Shown: in pieces, positions 44,850 through 53,549 of the stretch
Numbering within the stretch: position 1 is the first letter of the stretch
Layout of the letters: each line of letters begins with the position of its first letter
From: Clostridiaceae bacterium JG1575
GTDB taxonomy: Bacteria; Bacillota; Clostridia; Clostridiales; Clostridiaceae
NCBI GenBank assembly: GCA_002838815.1
Contig: LQGW01000001.1
Location: 1-61,679, forward strand
Direction of reading: 5' to 3'
DNA length: 61,679 bases
The notes under the pieces: generated by a model
What the model saw: the letters and a program-made list of their open reading frames with translations, nothing else
The model's database searches: none
Told to the model about the DNA's origin: nothing
Translations under genes and position numbers: made by a program

Positions 44850-45755
44850 ATGGCAACCACTTGCAATGCTTGTGCCATGAAACCAAACTGCAGAAAGGAC
44901 AAACCCTGCGAATTGATCAAACCATTCTACGGGAAAATCCATCATGTGGTGGGCGTGGTCTCAGGCAAGGGAGGCGTTGGAAAATCCAGCGTCACGGGGG
45001 CTCTGGCGGTGACGCTGCAAAAATTAGGGAAAAAAGTAGGGGTTTTGGATGCGGACATTACGGGGCCGTCCATGCCGCGTTTTTTTGGCCTTGAGAGCGG
45101 GCGAAGCGGCTATTTGCCTTCTCCGGAGGATCCGGAAAAAATGATGATGGTGCCCATGGTTTCGGCTCGGGGCATTAAGGTTCAATCCATGAATTTTCTC
45201 ATCGACGAAGAGCAACCGGTCATGTGGCGGGGGCCCATTCTTTCCAATGCGCTAAAGCAGCTGTTTCAGGAAACCGAATGGGGAGATCTCGACTATCTAC
45301 TCATCGATATGCCGCCGGGTACCGGGGATGTGGCCATTACCTTGATGACGCAGTTCCCCGTGGATTATTTTGTGGTGGTGTCCACGCCACAGAACATGGT
45401 GACGATGATCGTCAATAAAATCGTCCACATGATCGATACGGTGAACATCCCCATCAAGGGCGTCATTGAAAACATGGCGTATTTCCCCTGCGATGCCTGC
45501 GGCAAAAAGCACTACATCTTCAGCCGGACGCCTTCGGCCCAGGTGGCCGAGCAAATGAAGCTGCCCTTGCTTTGCGAATTGCCGTTGGATCCCGCATTTA
45601 CGGAGCATCTGGAGGATGGATTGGCCGAGGAGTACGCCGCCAAATCCAAAAGCTTTGAGGGATTGCTGGAGGCCTTTCGAAACGATGAGGAAGAAATTGC
45701 CCGGCGCAATCAACAGCAAAAGAAAAAGAGCATTCCGCTCTTGGGCATGAACTAA
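44850..45755 (+). CDS. Mrp/Nbp35-family iron-sulfur carrier ATPase
   Basis: This 301-residue cytoplasmic P-loop protein has the deviant Walker A SGKGGVGKSSV near residue 39 and the C-terminal CxxC FPCDACGKKH that binds a bridging [4Fe-4S] cluster in the homodimer. It also has a four-cysteine N-terminal motif (Cys5, Cys8, Cys14, Cys20) like that of eukaryotic Nbp35, which binds a second cluster. It should carry iron-sulfur clusters to target proteins. AGAGGAG precedes the ATG at 44850, and the longer frame from 44694 is not supported. Confidence 0.92.
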   Translation: MATTCNACAMKPNCRKDKPCELIKPFYGKIHHVVGVVSGKGGVGKSSVTGALAVTLQKLGKKVGVLDADITGPSMPRFFGLESGRSGYLPSPEDPEKMMMVPMVSARGIKVQSMNFLIDEEQPVMWRGPILSNALKQLFQETEWGDLDYLLIDMPPGTGDVAITLMTQFPVDYFVVVSTPQNMVTMIVNKIVHMIDTVNIPIKGVIENMAYFPCDACGKKHYIFSRTPSAQVAEQMKLPLLCELPLDPAFTEHLEDGLAEEYAAKSKSFEGLLEAFRNDEEEIARRNQQQKKKSIPLLGMN

Positions 45756-45815
45756 CGCCCCCCAAGGTGGGTCCGCTAGGGACCGACGAGGGGAATGAAA
45801 AAAGGAGTCGTTGTT

Positions 45816-47051
45816 ATGGATCAACAAAAATTAGCGCAGTATGCCAAGGTTATCGCCAAGGTGGGCGTAAACGCCCAGCCCGGAGACGGATTTTTCATCA
45901 CGTTCAATGCGGATGGGCTGCCCTTGGTGCGCCTAGTTGCCAAAGAGCTCTACTCGTTGGGCGCGAAAAATGTCGTGCTGCGTTTTCAGGACAATGAGGT
46001 CACTTTGGCCCGCTTTACCCAGGGACGGGACGAGATTTTTGACGAATACCCGGCCTTTGAGGTGGACTACTTGGAAGCCATGTATCAAGAGAATTACCAC
46101 CGCATCGCCATCGTCTCGCCGGATCCCGAACTGATGAAGGACGTGGATCGGGACCGCGCCCGCCGCGCTCAAACGGCAGCTCTTGATGCGACGGAGCGCC
46201 TGGATAAGTATATGGATTCGGGCCGCCTTAAGTGGGTGGTGGCGGCCTGTCCCTCACCCCAGTGGGCGCGGATCGTTTTCCCAGACCTCTCGGTGGAGGA
46301 AGCCATGGAGGCCCTTTGGGAGAAGATATTCCAAGCGACTTATATGAATGCCAAGGACCCGGTCCAAGTGTGGACGGATCACGAAAAAGATTTAAAGCAA
46401 AAGGAACAGTGGCTGGACGCTCAGCAGTTTGAATCGTTGCATTACGAGGGGCCGGGCACGGACTTCACCGTGCATCTGGCCCAGGATCATAAGTGGGTGG
46501 GCGGCGCTTCGGTGACCCCCGACGGCGTGAGTTATATGGCCAACATCCCCACGGAAGAGATTTTCACCACGCCCCACAAAACCAAGGCGGACGGAACGCT
46601 CCGGGCCACCAAGCCCTTGGCCGTTCAAGGACACATCGTCGAGGACTTCTCCTTTGTGTTTCAAGACGGCAAAGTGGTGGGTTTTGAGGCGGCTAAAAAC
46701 GCAGACATCTTGGAACAGATGATGGATATGGACGAGGGGGGACGCTATTTGGGGGAAGTGGCCTTGGTCAGCCATTCCTCCCCCATCTCTCAATCGGGCA
46801 TCTTGTTTTCCAACACGCTGTTTGATGAGAATGCCTCCTGCCATTTTGCGTTGGGCAACTCCTATGCCGAAACGCTCATCAATGGGGAGCGCCTCAGCCA
46901 GGAGGAGCGCACGCTCCTTGGCGCCAACCACTCGCGCATCCACATTGACTTCATGGTGGGCGGTCCCAGCCTGAACGTTACAGGACGGCGCGCCGACGGC
47001 ACCCTAGTTCCAATCTTAGAAGGCGGCGAGTGGTCCAGCCAGATCCGCTGA
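45816..47051 (+). CDS. M29-family aminopeptidase (AmpS/PepS type)
   Basis: This 411-residue metallo-aminopeptidase has the M29 regions YHRIAIVSPDPEL, KWVVAACPSPQWA, the metal-binding EVALVSHSSPISQ, LFDENASCHFALGNSY and the C-terminal HIDFMVG. The length is typical. AAAAGGAG lies within a short frame and six bases before the ATG at 45816, so this is preferred to the ATG at 45795. It removes N-terminal residues from peptides in the cytoplasm. A strong terminator follows. Confidence 0.92.
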   Translation: MDQQKLAQYAKVIAKVGVNAQPGDGFFITFNADGLPLVRLVAKELYSLGAKNVVLRFQDNEVTLARFTQGRDEIFDEYPAFEVDYLEAMYQENYHRIAIVSPDPELMKDVDRDRARRAQTAALDATERLDKYMDSGRLKWVVAACPSPQWARIVFPDLSVEEAMEALWEKIFQATYMNAKDPVQVWTDHEKDLKQKEQWLDAQQFESLHYEGPGTDFTVHLAQDHKWVGGASVTPDGVSYMANIPTEEIFTTPHKTKADGTLRATKPLAVQGHIVEDFSFVFQDGKVVGFEAAKNADILEQMMDMDEGGRYLGEVALVSHSSPISQSGILFSNTLFDENASCHFALGNSYAETLINGERLSQEERTLLGANHSRIHIDFMVGGPSLNVTGRRADGTLVPILEGGEWSSQIR

Positions 47052-47105
47052 GTCTCGTCCATCGCCCGGCTTTAAACCGAAAAAGCAAAGAAGAAAAAGA
47101 AAAAA

Positions 47106-47150
47106 GAAAGCACCGGCTCCGAAGGATTTTCGGGGCCGGTGCTTTCTTAA
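47106..47150 (+). terminator. Intrinsic terminator of the M29 gene
   Basis: AAAGCACCGGC pairs with GCCGGTGCTTT around a loop, with TTAA after it. It also marks the left border of the mobile-element island. Confidence 0.75.
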
Positions 47151-47199
47151 GCCGAATCTAGGGTTCTCTAAAAAAAAGAAGACGTCATCCTTTTTTGAA

Positions 47200-47590
47200 A
47201 AAATCGTTCGAAGGATCATGAGCGAGGAGGGACTGACGATCCAGCAAAAAACGTCGCGCCCCTATTGTTCGTATAAGGGTGAAAGCACACCATCGGTTCC
47301 TAACGGGATCCAGAGGGGCTTCCATGCCCTATATCCTAACGAGCAGTGGCTGACCGATATCACCGAATTTGCGATACCTGCCGGGCAGGTCTACCGGTCT
47401 CCCAGGTAGACGGTATTGATGGACTGCTACCTTCATGGGCGATCAGTACCGCACCAAATGCCAGGCTCGTCAATAGGGTGCTGGAGGAGGCTTTTGACGA
47501 TGTGACACAGGTTCTGCGCCTGCCCATGGCCATCCGTAGGAGGCCTGTTCCTGCTGCTGGCTCTACCAACTCAAGTGCTGCTTAATATAC
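47200..47590 (+). pseudogene. IS3-family transposase (OrfB) fragment, frameshifted
   Basis: The piece reads IMSEEGLTIQQKTSRPYCSY, FHALYPNEQWLTDITEF and AIPAGQVYRSP, which is typical of the DDE transposase of IS3 elements (IS150 group). After a one-base frameshift near 47400 it continues as VDGIDGLLPSWAISTAPNAR and NRVLEEAFDDV. It then loses similarity. The first catalytic Asp region (TDITEF) is present, but the C-terminus with the last Glu is gone. The start of OrfB and all of OrfA are missing. Confidence 0.8.
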
Positions 47591-47657
47591 CAGTGTCGAT
47601 GTTACACAAATAGGGACTTGACTCTTGGAAGTCAATCTACTAATAAATATTATATTA

Positions 47658-48212
47658 TTAACCATCTTTCTGTAATTTTTCGAATCTTTCTCTAGGCATT
47701 TCATATAATACTGCTGATTGTAATGCTCCGTTTTGATCTTCCCAAGCATCTTTTTCAACCTTAACTCTTATTGCATGTACCTTATCTTCATATACTTTTT
47801 GAGCTCTTTTATTATTTAGATTCGTATCCCAGACAATTTTTTCTATAGTAACTGCTTTATTTATTTTCTGGTCATTAAAGATAAATTCAAAGGTTTTATT
47901 TATTATTTTTGGCCCGAGGCCTTTATTTTGAAAATTTTCATCGCATAGTTTCCAGCCAACTTCTGCAAAGCCATCTCCAATTCCATAACTCATTTCCCCA
48001 ATTGGAATAGTATCAATTTCTATAATACAAAGTTTACTTAATTTTCCTTCATAAGATTTAATTTGTTGTTCTACTTCTTTAATGTTCGTCCCTAATCCCC
48101 TTGGAAATCCAGCATGAGCCATTACTTTCCCATCATTCCACCAATTAGTTAATGTTTTAGCATCAGAAATTTCAGCTGTTCTTATTTTTATATTCTCAAA
48201 TGTAATATTCAT
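47658..48212 (-). CDS. AT-rich GNAT-family N-acetyltransferase, probably transferred
   Basis: This 184-residue protein is a GNAT of the RimJ/RimL type: IKIRTAEISDAKTLTNWWND, an acetyl-CoA loop around FAEVGWKLCDENFQNKGLGP, and WDTNLNNKRAQKVYE. The gene is far richer in A and T than all its neighbours and uses Lys AAA, Asn AAT and Ile ATT/ATA codons heavily. It lies between IS3 and IS256 remnants. These signs point to transfer from a low-GC donor as an IS passenger. The ATG at 48212 with AGGTGA upstream is chosen over the GTG at 48221. The reading frame is intact. The substrate is unknown. Confidence 0.85.
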   Translation of the reverse strand: MNITFENIKIRTAEISDAKTLTNWWNDGKVMAHAGFPRGLGTNIKEVEQQIKSYEGKLSKLCIIEIDTIPIGEMSYGIGDGFAEVGWKLCDENFQNKGLGPKIINKTFEFIFNDQKINKAVTIEKIVWDTNLNNKRAQKVYEDKVHAIRVKVEKDAWEDQNGALQSAVLYEMPRERFEKLQKDG

Positions 48213-48352
48213 TTTCTTCACCTAAGAAAATTCTAATTTTTATCACAAGTATTGTTTAGGAGGAAATCTATAATTTTCAACCTAAAAAACAGGTAGTGTA
48301 AAGAGTTTTGCGCAACCATTCTTGTACGGTGAACAGTTTCAAAAGACAATGA

Positions 48353-49288
48353 TCAAAACGATGATCCAGGAGTAAACAGTTCATGTAGCCCAAAGGTCAC
48401 TCCAATCCATTCACGATGTTTGCGACCCTCCCATTTTTCATTGAGTTCTAAGAAATTCATGCAAACCGTTCTCTCTAGGGCAGCCTCGTTTGGGAATTGC
48501 TCCTTGCTCTTTGTCACACGCTTGAGCCTCCTATTTAGGCTTTCTAAGAGATTATTCGTGGAAAGGGATCGTCGGATGGGTTGGGGGAAAACATAGTAGG
48601 AAAAGAGATTGTCTTTTCCCTCAAACATCTTGGCAAGCTTGGGATAGCGTCCTCGCCACTCACCTAAGAATTAATTTAAGCGCTCCTGAGCCTTTGCAAG
48701 GGAATTGGACTGATGAACACGGCGCAGTGCAGCCGTAACAGGTGCAGCAGTTGCCGGACGTACCTTGCGCATCGCGCTTCGTTACAGAGGGGGCCAGTAA
48801 CGTTGATGGCGCTCGCTTGGAAATACATCCGTCATGGCCTTGGGTAGTCCCACCAGGCCATCCGAAACAAACGGGAGAACTTCCTCAAGCCCGCGCTCTC
48901 GAAGGGATAACAGCATCTCTTTGTAACCCTGTGCCGACTCCGTGGGATAAAGCGCGTAGTCTAAGACCTCTTTATAACCTTCGGCATCGATGCCCATCAG
49001 TACGTGCAACGCTTCCTTCGTTACGGGATCTCTTCGGACATTCAGGTAGGTCGCATCGCAGTAAATCGCAACGTATCGAGACTTCACTCGTCGTGCATGG
49101 AAGGCTTGTACGGCTTTATCCAGAAGTTTCGCGATGTCCGAGATGGGGGTCGCCGAATAATAATGGCCATACATTTTCTCGATGAGAGGAGTATTCTCTC
49201 GGGGGGTAATGCCCTTTTGATAGAGCTGAATGACTGTGCGTTCCAAACAGTACCAATTGGTGTAAGAATCAACCTCTAGTAGGATCAC
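48353..49288 (-). pseudogene. IS256-family (mutator type) transposase remnant
   Basis: Two pieces in the same direction belong to one transposase. The first (49288 to 48782) begins mid-protein with TNWYCLERTVIQLYQKGIT and has LIEKMYGHYYSATPISDIAK, the first catalytic Asp in VAIYCDATYLNVRRD and the next in FVSDGLVGLPKAM. The second (48628 to 48353) is the C-terminus with SLSTNNLLESLNRRLKRVTK, containing the final Glu. Between them about 150 bases are scrambled, and the N-terminal ~90 residues are missing. The GTG at 49288 is not a true start. A possible terminal repeat (AGGTAGTGTAAAGAG) lies at 48291-48305. Confidence 0.85.
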
Positions 49289-49307
49289 AAATGTTGTGAT
49301 CCTACTA
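49277..49307. repeat. 14-base perfect inverted repeat with 3-base loop
   Basis: TAGTAGGATCACAA, then ATG, then TTGTGATCCTACTA. It sits exactly at the broken upstream end of the IS256 transposase fragment and may be a separate small mobile-element end or a hairpin that limits readthrough. Confidence 0.8.
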
Positions 49308-49366
49308 ATAAACCTTTCTGTCCTTATGCTGTATTTTACTAAATGCTCTGTGCCATAATCCGGACA

Positions 49367-49578
49367 TCAGTCTTTGGTATCCTCGATAGTCTCCATAATG
49401 TCTGACACATCACTGTTTAGGGCTTTGCAAATTCTAAGCAGCACTTCCATCGTCACATTCTCACGCTTACCGAGCTTTGCGAGTGAGGATGAACTAATCC
49501 CGGCTGATTTCCTGAGGTCTGATTCGTCATTTCTTTGTCAATCAGCAGTTTCCAAAGTTTTCTATAGCTCATCTTCAT
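49367..49578 (-). pseudogene. Small XRE-family regulator with a one-base frameshift
   Basis: On the minus strand the gene begins MKMSYRKLWKLLIDKEMTNQ and, after loss of one base at about 49520, continues in another frame as DLRKSAGISSSSLAKLGKRE, then NVTMEVLLRICKALNSDVSD and IMETIEDTKD to the stop at 49367. Together these make a typical 70-residue Cro/CI helix-turn-helix protein of the kind linked to plasmids and transposons. The single missing base is the only defect seen, so decay is recent or it is a sequencing error. Confidence 0.75.
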
Positions 49579-49694
49579 TTTGTGACTCATCTTCATTCCA
49601 TGGCTTTCTATAAAGCTCGCAGTTACCGTCCGATAACTTTAATATCGTGTTATCTGCCAGTATTTTTTGTGTATCCGGAAGATTTGGATTAAGG
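49562..49694 (-). pseudogene. C-terminal fragment of a gene cut by the IS3 remnant
   Basis: An open frame (LPDTQKILADNTILKLSDGN, then CELYRKPWNEDESQNEDEL and stop at 49562) ends 17 bases inside the XRE pseudogene, as overlapping genes of one operon do. It begins abruptly next to the end of the IS3 element at 49697, so the element probably inserted in it. The family is not recognised. Confidence 0.4.
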
Positions 49695-49696
49695 GG

Positions 49697-50178
49697 TGCG
49701 GACAATTTCTTGGACTTAATAAGCAGTCAATCCAAGGGATCGTCTGTACTCGAGTGGACTCAAGTAATTTAATGAGGTCTTTATTCGCTTGTTATTATAC
49801 CAAACCAAGTATTCATTCAGCCTTTGAACAAACGTTTCAATAGATACTCCCGTTCAATTCTGATTGTAGAACATCTCGTTTTTGATTCGCCCAAACAAGC
49901 CCTCACAAGCGGAATTATCTGGGAACAGCCCTTCTTGGACATGGAACGGGTCAGCTCTGCGTGTTCCATTCGCTCAATCCATCCCGGCCAGCGGTAATGA
50001 CATCCTCTGTCTGTGTGAATCACGAGATGCTCATCCGGGGATAACCCAACCGCCGAATCGTCCCGTGATGGATTGACACTTTTGGTATCGCCTGAGGGCT
50101 GCTCGTTTTTGTTTAGAAGAGTACATCTATTATACTGCTCCTTTCAGACTCTTCTTTAAGTCCAGATTTTTGTCCGCC
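49697..50178 (-). mobile_element. IS3-family element with both ends but an internal deletion
   Basis: Imperfect terminal repeats are visible: TGCGGACAATTTCTTGGACTT at 49697-49717 and AAGTCCAGATTTTTGTCCGCC at 50158-50178. Only about 480 bases lie between them, against about 1.3-1.5 kb for a full element. On the minus strand the transposase end remains: LSPDEHLVIHTDRGCHYRWP, a frameshift, then DNSACEGLFGRIKNEMFYNQ, an in-frame stop, then SIETFVQRLNEYLVWYNNKR and LNYLSPLEYRRSLGLTAY. OrfA and the first part of OrfB are deleted. It cannot move by itself. Confidence 0.82.
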
Positions 50179-50298
50179 CTCTTAGGCCCCGTGGGACGTT
50201 CCGAACCTATGCGGTAAGTCCATGGAGCTTGAAACGGAAAGCCAAAGGTTTGGCGATGAGATAACGTTGCTTGTTCGGGTTATTATCCTAATAATTAG

Positions 50299-50353
50299 AC
50301 AAGCTGAACCTCTCATGTGAGACATCCCCTAATGGGGTTGAGGTTCAGCTTGT
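50299..50353. repeat. Long inverted repeat folding as a three-way junction
   Basis: The arms ACAAGCTGAACCTC and GAGGTTCAGCTTGT are perfect 14-base complements. The 27-base middle contains two more small hairpins, TCTCATGTGAGA and CCCCTAATGGGG. The structure lies between the IS3 remnant and padR and could be a terminator for padR-degV on the minus strand or a small mobile-element remnant. Confidence 0.75.
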
Positions 50354-50403
50354 TTGCTAGGGGGTTTTTATTTTGCGCTCACCGAGGGGCTCTTTGGGAA
50401 TAA

Positions 50404-50865
50404 CTAGTTGCCGCTGGGTGTTTTCAGGGGCATTTCTCCATAGATTTCATAAGAGATCAGCAAAAAGACATCCAGCGCTTCCATAATTTTATCGTGAAGG
50501 AGCTCTTTTTTTCGGTCGAATTCCTCGAGACCTTCAGCCGTGAGGCTGTAGATCTTTTGCAGGCGGCCTTCCTCAGAGACGGTCCCCAGGACATAGCCCT
50601 GCTTTTCCATCTTTTTGAGCAAAGGATAGATGCCCCCCGTCGAAGGACTCCATTTTCCATCCGTATGTTCGGTGATTTGGGTCGCGATGTCGTTGCCGTT
50701 GGCGGGGCCTAAGGAAAGAATATAAAAAACATAGAGGGGAAGGATGCCCTTGGTGAACACTTGGCCGACGGCTTCCTTCTCTTCCTTGACCTTTTTCAAT
50801 AGACTGAGCTTTCGTTTGTATTCCTCTTGAAGCGCCCGCTCCATTTCTTTATAGGACGGGTCCAT
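50404..50865 (-). CDS. PadR-family transcriptional regulator
   Basis: This 153-residue protein has a PadR winged helix (TKGILPLYVFYILSLGPANG, then GGIYPLLKKMEKQGYV and the wing SEEGRLQKIYSLTAEG) with about 40 charged helical residues in front and a short C-terminal helix. It starts three bases after the degV stop on the same strand, with GAGAGGAT as its ribosome site, so it is cotranscribed with degV and could repress the operon through the inverted repeat at 51755-51776. Confidence 0.9.
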   Translation of the reverse strand: MDPSYKEMERALQEEYKRKLSLLKKVKEEKEAVGQVFTKGILPLYVFYILSLGPANGNDIATQITEHTDGKWSPSTGGIYPLLKKMEKQGYVLGTVSEEGRLQKIYSLTAEGLEEFDRKKELLHDKIMEALDVFLLISYEIYGEMPLKTPSGN

Positions 50866-50868
50866 AGG

Positions 50869-51717
50869 CTAAATCCTCTCGACGATCAGCCCCAGCAGTC
50901 CTTTGCCGGTATGAACGCCAAGGGAGGGGGTGATTTGATCGGTATAGGAGTCTTGGACTCCGGGCAAGGCTCGAATCTGGGCCAAGACGTCCCGGCCTTC
51001 CTCGGGGTTGCCGCCGTGCATGGGATAGACGTTGCAATCGCCTTTGGCCAGGTGTTTGTTTTTTAGAAGGGCCAAGAGCTTGGAGAGTGCCTGCTTTTTG
51101 CCGCGGGCTTTTTCCACGGAATGATAAACGCCTTCCTCGTTGATGTGGATGATGGGTTTAATGTTTAAAAGCTGACCGATGGTTCCGGAGACTTTGCCGA
51201 TGCGGCCGCCTTTGATCAGGTACTCCAAGGTATCTAAGACGAAATAAACGTCGATGCGTTTGATTTTTTCATGAACGGCCTGAATGACTTCTTCGGTGGT
51301 GTGACCTTGTTTGATCTTTTGCTGCGCCTCAAGCACCAATAAGCCTTCCCCTAAGGATAAGGAGAGGGAATCAATGCAGTAAACGGAGAGATCCTTTGCG
51401 TATTCTTGGGCAAAATGCCGGAAGGCATTGAAGGTTCCAGAGAGTCCTGAGGAGAGGAAGATGCCTAAAATGTGCGTGACGCCCCGCTGGCGAAAATAGT
51501 CCAAGGCGCGTTCCATGTCTTTGCCGTCGGGGAGGCTGGTTTTAGGGATTTCCTGATCCATCCGGCGGTAGGTCTCTTCCGCAGAAATGGTGACGCCATC
51601 TTTGTACTCTCCGTCTGAAAAAAGAATTTTTAACGGAAGGACTTGGACGAGCTCGGGATCCAGCTGATCTTTTCGCAAATCGCAGGCGCTGTCGGTAATA
51701 ATTCCTATTTTTTCCAT
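50869..51717 (-). CDS. DegV-family fatty-acid-binding protein (FakB-like), copy 1
   Basis: This 282-residue two-domain protein binds one fatty acid and presents it to the FakA kinase for acyl-phosphate formation. Key motifs are GIITDSACDLRKDQ, TSLPDGKDME (the T-S-x-P lipid-head motif), FLSSGLSGTFN, and GRIGKVSGTIGQLLNIKPI. GGGAGAGAGAAC precedes the ATG. It forms an operon with padR. A second, divergent copy lies at 55523-56359. Confidence 0.92.
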   Translation of the reverse strand: MEKIGIITDSACDLRKDQLDPELVQVLPLKILFSDGEYKDGVTISAEETYRRMDQEIPKTSLPDGKDMERALDYFRQRGVTHILGIFLSSGLSGTFNAFRHFAQEYAKDLSVYCIDSLSLSLGEGLLVLEAQQKIKQGHTTEEVIQAVHEKIKRIDVYFVLDTLEYLIKGGRIGKVSGTIGQLLNIKPIIHINEEGVYHSVEKARGKKQALSKLLALLKNKHLAKGDCNVYPMHGGNPEEGRDVLAQIRALPGVQDSYTDQITPSLGVHTGKGLLGLIVERI

Positions 51718-51754
51718 GGGTTCTCTCTCCCTTATCTTCGAATGAATGGAGGGC

Positions 51755-51776
51755 TTGATAGCAAGAGTGCTACCAA
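51755..51776. promoter_or_regulatory. Inverted repeat, candidate PadR operator
   Basis: TTGATAGCA, four bases, TGCTACCAA (one mismatch) lies between the degV-padR promoter and the degV start. Confidence 0.5.
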
Positions 51777-51805
51777 ACGCTAATGAGATGTATCATTCCT
51801 CATCT

Positions 51806-51837
51806 ATTATAGTAGTGCAGGAAGGCCCATTCGTCAA
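51806..51837 (-). promoter_or_regulatory. Candidate promoter of degV-padR
   Basis: On the minus strand TTGACG (51837-51832) and TATAAT (51811-51806) have a 20-base spacer, which is long; the -10 is perfect. Confidence 0.4.
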
Positions 51838-51939
51838 AGGCTAAACTGTAAAATTTCAGCCCGGGGGAGCCGCCTTTTTTGGGGGGGTCAAAAGCCAGGC
51901 CGCGGGGGGCGCTTTCCCTTGGCCCCAAGGGCTCTTTGA

Positions 51940-51968
51940 TTGGCAAACTTCTGGGAAACGTCTATACT
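51940..51968 (+). promoter_or_regulatory. Promoter of the leucyl aminopeptidase gene
   Basis: TTGGCA (51940-51945) and TATACT (51963-51968) are 17 bases apart. Confidence 0.7.
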
Positions 51969-52032
51969 GGAGTGGGAGGCGGCAGCTTTTTTTGCGCCCC
52001 CCACCACGAACCATAAAAAAGTGAGGTGCAGT

Positions 52033-53496
52033 ATGAAATTTAGTGTTGGAGTAGCAGGAGATGTGACCATCCTTCCTGTTTTGAAAGATCAAGTCCCCGA
52101 AGGGCACGAAGAGCTTTTGGCCTTTTTAAAGCAAGAGAAGCTCTTTTGTGGCGCGAAGGGAGAAGTGTACGCAGATTTGGGCTTCCGTGCCAGCAAGACC
52201 ATCTGGGTTGGGCTGGGCGAAAAGGGCTCTGTGGATGCAGAATCCTTGAAAAAGTCCTTTTTTAAGGTGGGAAAAGAGCTTTCGGCGCGTAAGGTCCAGC
52301 GGGCAAACATCCGTCTTCCCAAGGTTCCTGAAATCTGCTATAAGCGGGCTGCCATGGCTTGTGTGGAAGGCCTTGTGAATTCGGCCTACGTATTCGACAA
52401 GTACGTCACCGATGAGTCAAAGAAGGAAAAGAATCGGTGCGTGCTCGAAGAAGTGACCTTTGACGTTTTGGAAGGCAAAGAAGACAAGATCCGGGAAGCC
52501 CTGGCTGAAATCTCCGGCGTCATGGACGGCATTGGGCTCACTCGCGAGCTCGTGGAAGAGCCAGCGGAGGTTATGGATCCCCAAATGCTCGCCCGCCGTG
52601 CCAAAGAGGCCTTGGAGCCCTTGGGGGTCGAGGTGGAAATTAAGGGGCAAAAAGAGATTGAAGCCCTTGGCATGACTGCCTTCTTGGCGGTCGCCCGCGG
52701 GTCCAGCAAGGAACCTCAGCTCATCATCATGCGCTGGAAGGGAGCTCCCGAAACCGAGGATGTGGTAGGACTTGTGGGGAAGGGACTCACCTATGATTCC
52801 GGCGGCTACGCCATCAAGCCCGCCGCGGGCATGGTGACGATGCATACCGATATGGGCGGCGCAGGGTCTGTGATCGGCGCCATGGCCGCCATTGCTGGCA
52901 ATAAGGTTCATCGCAACGTCACCGCTGTGGTGGCCGCTTGCGAGAATATGATTTCCGGAGGCGCCTATAAAAATGGCGACATCATCCCGACGATGTCTGG
53001 CAAGACCATCGAAGTCATCAATACCGACGCCGAGGGACGGGTTACCTTGGCCGACTCCATCTTCTACACCGCCACGAAGGAAAACGTCAGCTGCCTCATT
53101 GATGTCGCTACGTTGACGGGCGCGGTCGTGGTGGCCCTGGGACACCATTATGTGGGGGCCGTCACCAACGATGCTGAGATGATGAGTCAGGTGCTTCGCG
53201 CCGCAGAGCTTGGCGGCGATAAGATCTGGGAGTTGCCCGCCACCGAAGAATATAAGGAAATGGTCAAGGGAGAGCGGTCGGATCTTTTGAACTCCGTTAA
53301 GGGCGGAGCGGGTTCCATTACCGCAGGCATGTTCCTGGAACACTTCGTGAACGATAAAAAATGGGTTCACTTGGATATTGCAGGGACCGCGACCAATGAA
53401 GCCAACTGCAAATGGTTGCCCAAGGGAGCCACGGGCATTCCCGTCAAGACCCTGTACTATTTCTGCAAGAACGAATTGGACAAACACTGCTGCTAG
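52033..53496 (+). CDS. Leucyl aminopeptidase (M17 family)
   Basis: This 487-residue two-metal peptidase has the M17 signature NTDAEGRVTLADS near residue 337 and the metal-binding GKGLTYDSGGYAIKP near 250 with the catalytic Lys. The N-terminal M17 domain (1-160) is present. GAGGTG lies six bases before the ATG at 52033; the longer frame from 51940 runs over the promoter. It acts in the cytoplasm on peptides, as does the M29 enzyme at 45816. Confidence 0.95.
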   Translation: MKFSVGVAGDVTILPVLKDQVPEGHEELLAFLKQEKLFCGAKGEVYADLGFRASKTIWVGLGEKGSVDAESLKKSFFKVGKELSARKVQRANIRLPKVPEICYKRAAMACVEGLVNSAYVFDKYVTDESKKEKNRCVLEEVTFDVLEGKEDKIREALAEISGVMDGIGLTRELVEEPAEVMDPQMLARRAKEALEPLGVEVEIKGQKEIEALGMTAFLAVARGSSKEPQLIIMRWKGAPETEDVVGLVGKGLTYDSGGYAIKPAAGMVTMHTDMGGAGSVIGAMAAIAGNKVHRNVTAVVAACENMISGGAYKNGDIIPTMSGKTIEVINTDAEGRVTLADSIFYTATKENVSCLIDVATLTGAVVVALGHHYVGAVTNDAEMMSQVLRAAELGGDKIWELPATEEYKEMVKGERSDLLNSVKGGAGSITAGMFLEHFVNDKKWVHLDIAGTATNEANCKWLPKGATGIPVKTLYYFCKNELDKHCC

Positions 53497-53549
53497 TTTT
53501 TGACCGCATATACAGGGGATTCGCTGGGATAAGCGCGTTCCCAAAGAGC

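Noticed and set aside
51940-52032. Upstream extension of the leucyl aminopeptidase
   Set aside because: The promoter (TTGGCA/TATACT) lies within it, so it cannot be translated from that transcript.
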